From Streptomyces sp. NBC_01465 (GTDB lineage Bacteria > Actinomycetota > Actinomycetes > Streptomycetales > Streptomycetaceae): a DNA stretch of 64,000 nt. Where the stretch lies: contig NZ_CP109467.1 in the NCBI RefSeq assembly GCF_036227325.1, positions 8,122,001 to 8,186,000 of the forward strand. Direction: 5' to 3'. Of the stretch, positions 33,459-42,679 are shown piece by piece. The stretch's first letter is position 1; the number at the start of each line of letters is the position of its first letter. The notes under the pieces were generated by a model, which did not search any database, was not told where the DNA came from, and was given only the letters and a program-made list of their open reading frames with translations. The translations under genes were made by a program, and so were the position numbers.

Positions 33459-36281
33459 TCAGCAGTTGCCTGCGGGACGGTCCCGCTTCACGAGGTTCGT
33501 GTAGCCGGTGGTGCCGTCCAGCCACAGGACGCGCTTGCCCTCGTCCGCGGCGGCGTAGACCTGGTCGCCGCGGTTGCAGGACACCCGCTGCGGGCCGCCC
33601 TTGCCGTCGGGCGCCACCTGGAACAGCTTCGGCAGCGAGTCGTTGGCCCAGTCCGTGGCCGGCGTCTGGGTGGATACGGTGACCGCGTCGTCCGACGCCG
33701 TCAGTGAGTACGCGTACAGGGAGCCGGTGCCGGACTCGGGGGTGACGGTGACGGGGTTCTTGCCGTCGAAGTCCGCGCGGCGCACCGCGGCCTGGCCGGA
33801 GTCGGTGCCGTCGTTGTCCTCGATCCAGAAGACACCGTCGTCGGTCATGGCAGTCTGGCCGATGCCGACGTTGCCGTCGGTGACCGGCATCAGGGTCTTG
33901 GTGCCCGTGGCGGTGTCGAAGACCTCGACGCCGAGCTTGGGGCCGTCGGCCTCGTACCACAGCTTGGCGTAGGCGATCTTGCCGTCCTTGACGGAGGGCA
34001 CGGCCGTGGAGATGTACGGCAGGCCCGGGTCGACCAGGGCCTTCTCACCGGTCTTCATGTTGATGTAGCGGACGTGCACGACGCCGGTGGTCGGGTCGAT
34101 CACGGTGTAGGCGACGAGGTCGCCGTCGACCGTCAGGCCCGAGATGTCGGAGCCCTCGCCGCCGATGGTCTTGGTCATCCCACCGCTGACCGGACGGACC
34201 TTGATCGTGATGGCGCTGGCGCCGTACTCGGCCCACGCGACGGTCTTTCCGTCCGTGTCCGCGAACACGGCGTAGTCGCCGGTGTTGCCGCTCACCAGCT
34301 GCGGCGTGCCCTTGCCGTTGGTGTTTCCCATCCACACCGAGTACGGCTCACTGGCGTCCTCGTTGGTGCGGGAGACGGCGTACTTGCCGCCGCCCGCGCC
34401 GACGCCTGTGCCGGCCACATTGTCCTTGGCGAGCAGCGTGTCGGTGTCGACACCGAGCGCCTGCTCCCAGCCCGGCACGATGCCGTGGGCGGCGAAGGAG
34501 CGCTTCACGATGTTCAGTTGGGCCTTGGTGGCGCCCAGCTCCTGCGCGGCGGCGATGACCGCGGCGCGGCCCTCGGTGAAGCCGTCGAGCGGGGTCATGT
34601 ACGCGGACAGGGCCCGGTAGACGATCTTGTCGGCGAGGTCGCCGCCGAGGTCCTGGCGCATGTCCCACAGCGCGCCGGAGAAGATCGTGGAGTTGAGGTG
34701 CACGCCGCCGTTGTCGCCGCGGTAGGTGACGCCGATGAAGTCCTTGGACGTGGTGTGACCGTCGTTGAGGTCGCGCAGGGCGCACTCGCGCGGGCCGAGC
34801 GTGGTGCACAGGTCCTCGCCGAGCAGGCCCGCGTCCGGGTCGTCCATCGAGATGTTGTTGGCCTCGAGGTCGATGGCGTTGCCGAAGTAGTCCGCGAGGG
34901 CCTCGTTCATGGTGCCGGACTGGCCCGCGTAGACCAGGTTCGCGGTGTGCTCGACGACTCCGTGCGTCATCTCGTGGCCGACGACGTCGGTGTCCGCGGA
35001 GAACGTGCGGTAGCCGTCGCCGCCCTGGCCGTACACCATCTTGGTGCCGTCCCAGAACGCGTTGTTGTACGGCTTTCCGTTCTGGACGACGCCGACCAGG
35101 GAGTTGATGTAGCCGTCCTTGCCGTCGAGACCGGCGCGGCCGAAGTGGTTCTTGTAGTAGTCGTAGACCTTGCCGGCCGCCCAGTGGGCGTCGACCGCAC
35201 CGGAGTCGGTGAAGTCGGCGCCGAGGTCGGGCGTGGTCGACTGGAACGTCTTGATGCCGGAGGGCCAGTTGCCGGACGCGGAGGCGACCTCGCGGCCGCG
35301 GGCCTCGTAGGTGGACAGCATCGGGCCCTGGTACGGGGAGTCGGCCGACCGCTTGCTGTAGTCGATCATCTGGTAAATGCCCTTGGTGTCCTTGTACAGG
35401 TTCACCTCGGTCTTCTCGCCGTTGTAGCGAATGCCGGTGCCCTTGACGACCTGCTGGTCGGCGGCCGTGGTGGCGGCGTCGCCCGTCGCGCGCGCCTCGT
35501 CGGTGGCGCCGGTCGCGGTGCCCGTCGCGCCGAACGTCTGGATGCCGCTGTACTGCATCACCGGGAAGCCGGCATTCGCGTCGATGTACACCTCCTGCTG
35601 CACCGGCGAACCGTCGACCGGGCTGATGCCGGTGACCGTGATGTGCCGGGTGAGCACGCCTGCGCCCTGCGGGAGGATGGTGACGCCGGTGGCCGTGCCG
35701 GTGAGCTGCTGCCCGCCGGGCTTCTCGCCCTTGGCCGGCGCTTTCAGCAGGCCCTCGGAAAGCTGTGTGCCGACGGCGGCGACCGCACGCTCGATCGCGG
35801 TCTTCTCCGAGACCTTGGGCGTCACCGAGTCGAGCTTCAGGTCGGTGTAGTACTTGCCGGAGGTACCGGTGACGGAGCGCTTGCCGCTCTTCTTCTCCAT
35901 ACGGACGACGTACTCGCCGCCGAGGACCTGGACACCCTTGTACTTCTGCTGCAGACGGACGGTCTCCTTGCCGCCCTCGCTCTGCGTGCTGACGGTCGAC
36001 AGGTCCTTCGAGGAGGTGTCCGCGATGTGGTAGCGGCTCTTCTTCGCCTTGAGGTGGCCACGCGCCGCATCGGCGGCGCTGCCGGTGGCGGCCACCTCCT
36101 CGTGCAGGTCGGTGACGAGCGACGGGGTGTCGGTCTCGGTGCCCGGCGTCACGTCGGACGCGGCGGCGGTGGTGTCCGTCGAGTCCGTGGCCGCCTGGGC
36201 CGCCGGTATCCCGGTCACCAGCAGGCCGGCGGCGGCGAGCAGGGCCGCAACACCCTGGCCGACGGCCCGGCGCCCGACCAT
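33459..36281 (-). CDS. Secreted M4 family metalloprotease (thermolysin-like) with C-terminal propeller-like region
   Basis: Predicted 940 aa. ATG 36281 follows AGGAGGGG, and gives a signal peptide (VGQGVAALLAAAGLLVTGIPAAQA); the longer frame is not needed. Residues ~60-300: FTP/PepSY-type propeptide (KYKGVQVLGGEYVVRMEK). Peptidase M4 core ~310-650: zinc site HEMTH near 436 and NEALADYFG ~20 residues later, then GDNGGVHLNSTIFSGALWD. Residues ~670-940: repeated TolB-like strands (GNTGDYAVFADTDGKTVAWAE, KIAYAKLWYEADG). Zinc endopeptidase digesting extracellular protein; the tail is longer than in classic thermolysin. Divergent from a TrmB/LuxR-type regulator. Confidence 0.92.
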   Translation of the reverse strand: MVGRRAVGQGVAALLAAAGLLVTGIPAAQAATDSTDTTAAASDVTPGTETDTPSLVTDLHEEVAATGSAADAARGHLKAKKSRYHIADTSSKDLSTVSTQSEGGKETVRLQQKYKGVQVLGGEYVVRMEKKSGKRSVTGTSGKYYTDLKLDSVTPKVSEKTAIERAVAAVGTQLSEGLLKAPAKGEKPGGQQLTGTATGVTILPQGAGVLTRHITVTGISPVDGSPVQQEVYIDANAGFPVMQYSGIQTFGATGTATGATDEARATGDAATTAADQQVVKGTGIRYNGEKTEVNLYKDTKGIYQMIDYSKRSADSPYQGPMLSTYEARGREVASASGNWPSGIKTFQSTTPDLGADFTDSGAVDAHWAAGKVYDYYKNHFGRAGLDGKDGYINSLVGVVQNGKPYNNAFWDGTKMVYGQGGDGYRTFSADTDVVGHEMTHGVVEHTANLVYAGQSGTMNEALADYFGNAIDLEANNISMDDPDAGLLGEDLCTTLGPRECALRDLNDGHTTSKDFIGVTYRGDNGGVHLNSTIFSGALWDMRQDLGGDLADKIVYRALSAYMTPLDGFTEGRAAVIAAAQELGATKAQLNIVKRSFAAHGIVPGWEQALGVDTDTLLAKDNVAGTGVGAGGGKYAVSRTNEDASEPYSVWMGNTNGKGTPQLVSGNTGDYAVFADTDGKTVAWAEYGASAITIKVRPVSGGMTKTIGGEGSDISGLTVDGDLVAYTVIDPTTGVVHVRYINMKTGEKALVDPGLPYISTAVPSVKDGKIAYAKLWYEADGPKLGVEVFDTATGTKTLMPVTDGNVGIGQTAMTDDGVFWIEDNDGTDSGQAAVRRADFDGKNPVTVTPESGTGSLYAYSLTASDDAVTVSTQTPATDWANDSLPKLFQVAPDGKGGPQRVSCNRGDQVYAAADEGKRVLWLDGTTGYTNLVKRDRPAGNC

Positions 36282-36519
36282 GGGCACCCCTCCTGCTCTG
36301 GCTGCTCTCCTGCGCGCTGAATTCCGCACGGTGTTCCTCCGGTGCCACTGATGCATGAACGGATATCGGATACGGACATGCAAGTACCGGTGCGGGTGTG
36401 TGAACAATGCGTTCCGGGTGTGCACTTGAGCCTTTGTCCACTTCTCCGCGCCGACGGGCGGATCGCTCCGCGGCGTCGAGTAACTCCCGAGTAACGGCCT
36501 CTGACTAGCGTGCAAAGGC

Positions 36520-37536
36520 ATGGGCATGGAACAGGCGGCCGAACAGTGGCGGGTCCTCGGACTCGGCGAGCGGGAACTCCTCGTTTACGAGGCGCTGTTG
36601 AATTCCGTCCGGTATGAGAGCCGGGCGGCACTCGCGCTGGACGTGAGCCTGACCGTCCCGCAGGTGACCGCAGCCCTTGACGCACTGGGCGAGCTCGGGT
36701 TCGCCCATCCGGCACCGGCTGGTGACAGCGGACTGCCGATCGCCGTCAGCCCGGCCACCGCCATCAGGAACCGGATCCACCTGCGGCGCGCGTACCTCCT
36801 CGGTGCCTCGTCGGAGCTCGAGGTGCTCACAGCCTCGGCGGACCGCCTGGCCTCTCAAGTCCTCGGCTCGGGGGCGGATCCGCAGAACGTGGGTATCGAG
36901 ACCGTACGGGGCCGAGGGGCGATATCGGAGCGGGTGACTGCGCTTCTCGCGTCGGCGCAGAGTGAGGTCAACCTGCTCGACCGGCCGCCCTACGCCTCGA
37001 CCGCAGCGGGCGGGAAGCCGGCGCCGCTCGCCGTCACGGACCTTGTCCAGCGGGGCGTGCGGGTGCGGGTGGTGGTCGACCGGGCGGGCCTGGACTTCCC
37101 CGGCCGTGCGCGCGGACTGGGAGAACTGGCGGAACAGGGCGTGGAGATACGCCTGGCACCCAACCTGCCGACCAAACTCATCACCGTCGACCGTCAGATC
37201 ACGCTGCTCCCGCCCACCGACGCCGCCGACCCGACGGGCGCTGCCATGGTCGTCAAGGACGCGCTGCTGGGCAACGCGCTGATGCCGCTCTTCGAGGAGG
37301 TCTGGCAGCGTGCTCTGCCGATCGGTCTCGGCGAGACCGGGACCGTGACGGAGGAGGACAAGGAACTCCTGACCATGCTGGCGTCGGGCCTGAAGGACGA
37401 GGCCATCGCCCGGCGCCTCGACGTACACGTACGCACGGTCCGTCGAAGGATCACCAGCCTGATGGCGAGCCTGAACGCCGACACCCGTTTCCAGGCGGGC
37501 ATTCAGGCGGTGCGGAAGGGCTGGCTGCCCGCCTGA
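36520..37536 (+). CDS. TrmB/LuxR-type helix-turn-helix regulator
   Basis: Predicted 338 aa; ATG 36520 or ATG 36526, the latter with AAAGG at good distance. The N-terminus (LGLGERELLVYEALLNS, then SLTVPQVTAALDALGELGF) is a TrmB-like winged helix. The middle has a phospholipase D-like sensor region (ISERVTALLASAQSEVNLLDRPP). The C-terminus is a LuxR-type helix-turn-helix (LLTMLASGLKDEAIARRLDVHVRTVRRRI). Such genes often sit next to, and control, a secreted peptidase gene in Streptomyces; here the M4 protease is divergent with 238 nt between starts. Confidence 0.88.
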   Translation: MGMEQAAEQWRVLGLGERELLVYEALLNSVRYESRAALALDVSLTVPQVTAALDALGELGFAHPAPAGDSGLPIAVSPATAIRNRIHLRRAYLLGASSELEVLTASADRLASQVLGSGADPQNVGIETVRGRGAISERVTALLASAQSEVNLLDRPPYASTAAGGKPAPLAVTDLVQRGVRVRVVVDRAGLDFPGRARGLGELAEQGVEIRLAPNLPTKLITVDRQITLLPPTDAADPTGAAMVVKDALLGNALMPLFEEVWQRALPIGLGETGTVTEEDKELLTMLASGLKDEAIARRLDVHVRTVRRRITSLMASLNADTRFQAGIQAVRKGWLPA

Positions 37537-37546
37537 ATGGTGGAAG

Positions 37547-39094
37547 CTACAGCAGGCCGCCCAACGGCAGGGAACGTTCGGCCAGTTGTCCGCGGAGTTT
37601 GTCTCCGTCGACGTCGGCCTCGGCCAGCCAGTCGGCAGCGATCAGCAGATCGGCATGCTCGCCCACCTCAGCAGGGGGCAGCGTGCAGAACGCGGCGACC
37701 GCGTCCAGCGGCAGCCCGTTGTCCTCGGCAGTGCCGAGGCGCCCGTCCGGGCGGGTGTGAACGGCGGTATAGAGGGCCAGGAGCCGGGTGGCGGCGCCCA
37801 GTTTCTTCTTCCGGATCTTCCGGTCGCCCACCACCTTCTGTGCCCAGCCGGAGATGCGGGCCCGGTTGGTCTTGCCGATGGACAGTTCGGTGGGGCTTCC
37901 GGGGAGCAGCAGAGGGACCGTGACCACGGCGGGTTCCTCGGGCCGGGAGGCCAGCGCCTCCGGGATGGTGCCGGGGAGCTGCAGCCAGCCGGACGTGACA
38001 AGGCGTTCCAGTACATCCTCGGTGTCGCCGAGCAGCCAGCCGGTGAGATCCTGGCCGGTCACGTTCCCCGCCCCGGTACGGGCGGCCCGCAAGGTGAACA
38101 GGAGCGTGGCCAGGCGCATTTCGGCGTCGGGGTACGGGGCGTGCTCCTGCACGTGGGCGAGCACCTCGCGCGCGCGCACCGCCTGCCCCCGGGTCAGCAG
38201 CCGTTCCACCGCCGGTGCGCCTCCACCCGTACCGTCCGCGGACTGCCCGGTGCGCTGGAAGTGCATCTCCCGGGTGGTCAGGACCGCGCTCTCGGCCCGC
38301 TCCGCCTCCTGGCGCAGCGTGCGGTCCCCGGTGAGATCGGCCCACAGCGCGAACGCGCGGGCCTTGCGCTCATGGAGCGTGGCCAGACGCGCGAGATCGG
38401 GTTCGGCGCACTGCTGGTAGGCGCGGAACGCGTCGCCGAGCTCGATGAGTTCGTCCCGCAGCACTTCGGGCTGGAGGTCGGGCGGGACGATCCGCTGCGC
38501 GATCGTGCCCTGCCGCCTGGTCCTACGGGCAGCGGGCACCGGAACAGCAGCGGAGGGGGCGGGCTGCTGGTCCGAGAACAGGGGCGCCGCACTGGAGGCG
38601 GCCTCCGCTGTCCCGTGGTCGCCCTGGGAGGGAACAGGCGTGGGGCGGCTGGGCGGTGGCGCGGTGTCCAGGACGCGGCAGCCGGGGACGGCGGCCGCGC
38701 AGCTCGCGCACATCTCCGCGATCCGCCACAGCCGTCCGGCCCGGTCCGCGTACACCGCGAGGACCACCGGGCCGCCGCAGCGTCCCGTCGCAGGCCGATT
38801 TCGTGGGCGCGTGTCCGGGGCGGGGGTGTGCCACGCGCAGTCGGCGGCGCGGCAGCTGCACCACGCCTCGCCTCGCGGGCCACCACCCGTACGGATGTGT
38901 GCCAGATGGGAGTTGACGTGTCCGACCGCGGCCTTGCGTCCCTCGCCCGTTTGCGGGAAGTGCTGGTCGGCACAGGCCGGGCGGGAGCAGGTGAGCCGGA
39001 CCGTGCCGGCGGAGAGACGGCCGTACGGGTCCAGGCGCACTGTCCACACGCGCCCTGCTACCCGCTCCTCCTGCGTTTGTGACTCGGCCACCAT
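37547..39094 (-). CDS. Conserved hypothetical protein with Cys/His-rich N-terminus
   Basis: Predicted 515 aa from ATG 39094 (GGGGAG 8 nt upstream). Residues ~20-140 hold paired cysteines and histidines (TCSRPACADQH, GHVNSHLAHI, CSCRAADCAWH, CGGPVVLAVY, CASCAAAVPGC) that look like two or three zinc-binding knuckles. A low-complexity Pro/Ala linker follows, then a helical region to the end (EHAPYPDAEMRLATLLFTLRA, NRARISGWAQKVVG). This suggests a nucleic-acid-binding protein, but I recognise no family. It is convergent with the TrmB-type gene, only 10 nt away. Confidence 0.7.
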   Translation of the reverse strand: MVAESQTQEERVAGRVWTVRLDPYGRLSAGTVRLTCSRPACADQHFPQTGEGRKAAVGHVNSHLAHIRTGGGPRGEAWCSCRAADCAWHTPAPDTRPRNRPATGRCGGPVVLAVYADRAGRLWRIAEMCASCAAAVPGCRVLDTAPPPSRPTPVPSQGDHGTAEAASSAAPLFSDQQPAPSAAVPVPAARRTRRQGTIAQRIVPPDLQPEVLRDELIELGDAFRAYQQCAEPDLARLATLHERKARAFALWADLTGDRTLRQEAERAESAVLTTREMHFQRTGQSADGTGGGAPAVERLLTRGQAVRAREVLAHVQEHAPYPDAEMRLATLLFTLRAARTGAGNVTGQDLTGWLLGDTEDVLERLVTSGWLQLPGTIPEALASRPEEPAVVTVPLLLPGSPTELSIGKTNRARISGWAQKVVGDRKIRKKKLGAATRLLALYTAVHTRPDGRLGTAEDNGLPLDAVAAFCTLPPAEVGEHADLLIAADWLAEADVDGDKLRGQLAERSLPLGGLL

Positions 39095-39184
39095 GCACGT
39101 ACTCCCCGCGTTGCTCGTTCCGTTACTCCGTGCGATCTCCATCATCGGGGATGATGCCCGGTCCGCAGGCCGGTACGGACAGGA

Positions 39185-39215
39185 ATGGGGCGGCCCCTCG
39201 GGAGGGCCGCCCCAT
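39185..39215. terminator. Terminator hairpin after the lamin-tail protein gene
   Basis: ATGGGGCGGCCC (39185-39196) pairs perfectly with 39204-39215 around a 7-nt loop. It starts 16 nt after the stop of the minus-strand lamin-tail gene and is a clear terminator for it. Confidence 0.8.
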
Positions 39216-39230
39216 CAGTGGCAGGTGGGA

Positions 39231-41216
39231 TCAGCAGGGGAAGGTGCCGCTGTAGAGCGCGTGTCCGTAGGAGGAACTTCCCGAGCCGAAGCCGTAGATG
39301 CCGTCGTCGCTCCAGACCGCTTCACGGAATCCGTTGACGCACGTCGAGGTCGGCGCGATCGCGAAGCCCTCCAGGTTGTCGGCCGGCATGACGGCCGGAT
39401 TCGTGTAGGTCACGTCCGGGACGATCGCGCCGGAGGTGTTGACCTTCATGAACGTGTGCGTCTCACCGCAGGTGTTGTCGCAGGTCGCGACGAGACGCTG
39501 GGTGCCGGCGTCGAACGTCACGTCCATCACGGAGGCCTTGCCCGTGGCGATGGTGCCGAACGTGGTGAACGTGCCGTCCGAGTTCAGACCGTAGACGTGC
39601 AGCGAGCCGTCCCACTCCAGGCCGGCGAAGAACAGGCCCGACCCGTGCAGCGGGTAGTTCGCCGGGTTGTAGGCGGCACCGGTGAGCGGGTCCCTCCAGC
39701 CGTTCGTGGTCAGCCAGCTGTCCGGTACGTAACCGACGCCCTCGAAGCCCAGGTTGGCGTCGTCCTTGTCGCCGGTGTTGAGCTGCGGGAACTGCGAGGT
39801 CATGTCCCACTGGTGAACCGGCGTCAGCGTCGACCCCGTCGCCGCCGGGTCGAACTCCAGGATCGTGTCCTTAGGCGCCGTGTTCTTGGTGTTGTCGCGC
39901 TCGGAGGTGACGTAGAGGTGGCCGTTGCTGCCGATCGTCAGACCCTCGGAGTCCGGCTCGCCGGAGCCGCCCGCGAAGCGGAGCTGCTTTCCGGTCGCGC
40001 TCCAGGTCGCGTCCGGGATCCACTTGCCGTTGCTCTTGACCAGCTTGTAGAGCCAGTTCTTGTTCTTGGCGGCCCAGAGCACCGACGGGTTCGCCGGGTC
40101 GAAGGCCAGGCCGCTCAGATCCCGGCCTTCCGGGCCGGTGGACGTGGTGAATGCGCAGACGTTGTCCGCGATGGTGACGTCCAGGCCGCCCGGCCACGCC
40201 AGAGTGCCCGACGGGGTCGAACCCGTACCGGAAGCCGCTTCGGGGGTGCAGCCGCTGGTGAGCGAGCCTCCTCCGCCCAGGAGTTGGCCGGTCGGGGTAC
40301 CACCGCCACCGGTTCCGCCTCCGGTGCTGCCCGAGCAGGAGTTCACACTGCCGAGCGTCGCGGTCGTGGCGGTCCGGAACGAGCCGGTGCCGTTGGAGCA
40401 GCGTTCGTCCGACGGCTTGGCGCCGTCGGTCGCCCAGGTCGCCGAGTCGACGGTGTTGCCGCTGCTGTCGAGGAGGGCGACCGCGTCGTTGTCGCCGAGA
40501 CCGATGGTGGAGTTGAACGTGAGGTAGCCACCCGCGGGGATGCTGGTCGCGCTCGGCGAGGAGGACGAGACCGACACGGGGGAGTGGGAGGTGTCGCTGT
40601 CGACGTACTTCCACGACCCGACGCTGACCGTGCTCGTCCCGCCGTTGTAGAGCTCTACGGTGTCGGAGCCGTCCGAGGTGACCTCGTTGATCCGTATCCG
40701 GCTCGCGGCCGGGACCGACGACGGGCAGCCCGCGGCGTTCGCGGCGCCGAACGTGGACGCCGAAGTCGTCGTCACCCAGGCCCCGGTGCCGTCGCCGCCG
40801 CAACGGGCCATCGCGGGCTTCGCCTTGTCGGTCGCCCACTCGACGCGGTCGACCACGGTGCCGCCGGACGTGTAGATCACCACCTTGTCCGAATCACCCA
40901 GCCCCTTGGGCGAGTTGAAGGTGACGAAGCCCCCGGCCGGGATCGTGCCGGCGGACGGGCTGAACGTCTGGAGGGAGAAGCCGTCGTCGGACATCTTCCA
41001 GCCGCTGAGGCTCACTGCGGTCGACCCGGAGTTGTACAGCTCCACCGTGTCGTTGTTCGACGAAGTGACTTCGTTGATCCGGACGTTCGGGTAGCCGGCC
41101 GGGTCTGCGGCAGCCGCGGGCTGGGCGGCCAGCATCCCGGTGGCGAGTAGTCCTGAAAGCGTCAGAGCCGCGGCGCATACGGAAGCGACGCCGGAACGCG
41201 AGTGTGAGGTAGGCAC
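39231..41216 (-). CDS. Secreted protein with two lamin-tail domains and a C-terminal esterase-like/SdiA-regulated-type propeller
   Basis: Predicted about 661 aa from GTG 41216 (VPTSHSRSGVASVC), which gives a signal peptide ending AAQPAAAAD; another GTG lies 21 nt upstream. Two lamin-tail domains at ~35-140 and ~150-270 (PNVRINEVTSSNNDTVELYN and IRINEVTSDGSDTVELYN, each with GWKMSDD/SWKYVDSD and FNSPKGLGDSD/FNSTIGLGDND). After a Gly-rich linker, residues ~300-661 form a propeller-like region (RDLSGLAFDPANPSVLWAAK, EGLTIGSNGHLYVTSERD, NLEGFAIAPTSTC). LTDs often bind cell surfaces or DNA. The function is unknown; the whole is extracellular. Confidence 0.8.
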   Translation of the reverse strand: MPTSHSRSGVASVCAAALTLSGLLATGMLAAQPAAAADPAGYPNVRINEVTSSNNDTVELYNSGSTAVSLSGWKMSDDGFSLQTFSPSAGTIPAGGFVTFNSPKGLGDSDKVVIYTSGGTVVDRVEWATDKAKPAMARCGGDGTGAWVTTTSASTFGAANAAGCPSSVPAASRIRINEVTSDGSDTVELYNGGTSTVSVGSWKYVDSDTSHSPVSVSSSSPSATSIPAGGYLTFNSTIGLGDNDAVALLDSSGNTVDSATWATDGAKPSDERCSNGTGSFRTATTATLGSVNSCSGSTGGGTGGGGTPTGQLLGGGGSLTSGCTPEAASGTGSTPSGTLAWPGGLDVTIADNVCAFTTSTGPEGRDLSGLAFDPANPSVLWAAKNKNWLYKLVKSNGKWIPDATWSATGKQLRFAGGSGEPDSEGLTIGSNGHLYVTSERDNTKNTAPKDTILEFDPAATGSTLTPVHQWDMTSQFPQLNTGDKDDANLGFEGVGYVPDSWLTTNGWRDPLTGAAYNPANYPLHGSGLFFAGLEWDGSLHVYGLNSDGTFTTFGTIATGKASVMDVTFDAGTQRLVATCDNTCGETHTFMKVNTSGAIVPDVTYTNPAVMPADNLEGFAIAPTSTCVNGFREAVWSDDGIYGFGSGSSSYGHALYSGTFPC

Positions 41217-41316
41217 GGGACAAGACTCTGGTGACACGATCTTGAAACGGCGTGTACTCCAGCTGAACGCAGCCTGCTGGCCGCCGGAACGCCAGGCGCG
41301 AGTCGCCGCCTTGCGG

Positions 41317-42186
41317 TCACTGGCTGGTGGAGGGGGTGTTCTCGGGGGCGGCCCAGCTGGCGAGGATGCGCAGCGCGTCGTGGTCGGGGGTGTGGGGCGG
41401 GGCGCTGTACGCGGTGAGGGTGACGCCCGGCTGGGCGGGCAGCTCCAGGGCGTCGAAGTCAAGGGTGATCTCGCCGACGGCGGGGTGGCGGAAGGATTTA
41501 CGTCCGGTGTGGTGCAGTCGCACATTGTGCTTGGCCCACGCGGTGCGGAACTCCTCGCTGCGGGTGACCAGTTCACCGATCAGCCCGGTCAGCTCACTGT
41601 CGCCGGGGGCCCGGCCGGCCTCCGTACGCAACAGGGAGACAGTCGTGTTCACGGACTGATCCCAGTCCGGGAAGAAGTCGGGGCCGTCCGGGCTCAGGAA
41701 CTGGAAACGGGCGATGTTGACCGGGCGCGGGACGTCGTCCGTGAACAGTGGTGAGTACAGGGCGCGGCCGAGGCGGTTGACGGCGAGGATGTCGAGACGG
41801 CCGTTGCGGATGAAGGCCGGGACGTCGGTCATGGAGTCGAGGATGCGCAGGACGCTGTCCGGCAGGGGACCGCGGGCGCGCTTGGTGCGGCGGGCGGGGC
41901 GTTTGGCGGCGGCGCGGGCCAGGTCGTAGAGGTGCGCGCGTTCGGCGTCGTCGAGCTGCAGCGCGTTCGCGACGGAGTCCAGGACCTCCTCCGAGGCGCC
42001 GGCGATGTGGCCGCGCTCCAGACGGACGTAGTAGTCGATGCTGACACCGGCGAGCAGGGCGACTTCCTCGCGGCGCAGGCCCGGCACGCGCCGGTTGCCG
42101 CCGTACGCGGGCAGCCCGGCCTGGCGCGGGGTGATCTTGGCGCGGCGCGAGGCCAGGAATGCGCGGATGTCGCTCTCGGTACTCAC
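41317..42186 (-). CDS. XRE family regulator with MmyB-like ligand domain
   Basis: Predicted 289 aa. The HTH (~10-75) reads RRVPGLRREEVALLAGVSIDYYVRLERG. A MmyB-like domain (~105-275) follows (DVPAFIRNGRLDILAVNRLGRALYSPLF, SPDHDAL-type end TPDHDALRIL). MmyB domains are thought to bind fatty-acid-like ligands. It is divergent (138 nt) from the carboxymuconolactone decarboxylase/SDR/cupin genes and probably controls them. Confidence 0.9.
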   Translation of the reverse strand: MSTESDIRAFLASRRAKITPRQAGLPAYGGNRRVPGLRREEVALLAGVSIDYYVRLERGHIAGASEEVLDSVANALQLDDAERAHLYDLARAAAKRPARRTKRARGPLPDSVLRILDSMTDVPAFIRNGRLDILAVNRLGRALYSPLFTDDVPRPVNIARFQFLSPDGPDFFPDWDQSVNTTVSLLRTEAGRAPGDSELTGLIGELVTRSEEFRTAWAKHNVRLHHTGRKSFRHPAVGEITLDFDALELPAQPGVTLTAYSAPPHTPDHDALRILASWAAPENTPSTSQ

Positions 42187-42324
42187 GCATTCCAGGCTAA
42201 GCCGGACTGCGCCCGGGTGGGGGGTCCTGTCAGTACCTGGCAGCCCAGGCCCTCCTCCACCTCACTGAGCTGCGGTTTCATCGATATCAGCTAGCCCACC
42301 CCGTCTGGATCGAGGAGTCGTCGT

Positions 42325-42648
42325 ATGCCGAAGCAGGCCGCACCCCAGGAACTGGCCACCATTGCCCCGAAGCTCGTGGAACTCACCGACGAGGTTCTGT
42401 TCGCCGACGTCTGGGAGCGCCCCGGACTGTCCCCGCGCGACCGGAGCCTGGTCACCGTGAGCGTGCTGGCCTCCCTCTACCGCACCGAGCAGCTCGGCCA
42501 CCACCTGGGCGTGGCCCTGGACAACGGCCTGAGCGTCGAGGAGCTGTCCGAGGCCATCACCCACCTCGCCTTCTACGCGGGCTGGCCGGGCGCCATGACG
42601 GCGATCAGTCGGCTCAAGAAGATCGCCGACGAGCGCAACGCCGTCTGA
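42325..42648 (+). CDS. Carboxymuconolactone decarboxylase family protein
   Basis: Predicted 107 aa. The AhpD-like helical core is seen in SPRDRSLVTVSVLASLYRTEQLGHHLGVAL and EELSEAITHLAFYAGWPGAMTAI. It lacks the C-x-x-C of peroxide-reducing AhpD, so it fits the gamma-CMD subgroup. First in a three-gene cassette with an SDR and a cupin. The same trio recurs with MmyB-type regulators; the pathway is unknown. Confidence 0.9.
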   Translation: MPKQAAPQELATIAPKLVELTDEVLFADVWERPGLSPRDRSLVTVSVLASLYRTEQLGHHLGVALDNGLSVEELSEAITHLAFYAGWPGAMTAISRLKKIADERNAV

Positions 42649-42679
42649 ACCCCCTCCCCACACACGGAAGCAGCACCCC

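Noticed and set aside
34074..36320. Plus-strand open frame opposite the M4 protease
   Set aside because: Antisense shadow; the minus frame has signal peptide, HEMTH and NEALAD motifs.
38445..41150. 901-codon plus-strand open frame
   Set aside because: Antisense to the Cys-rich and lamin-tail genes; composition is Arg/Gly/Val repeats with no motif.
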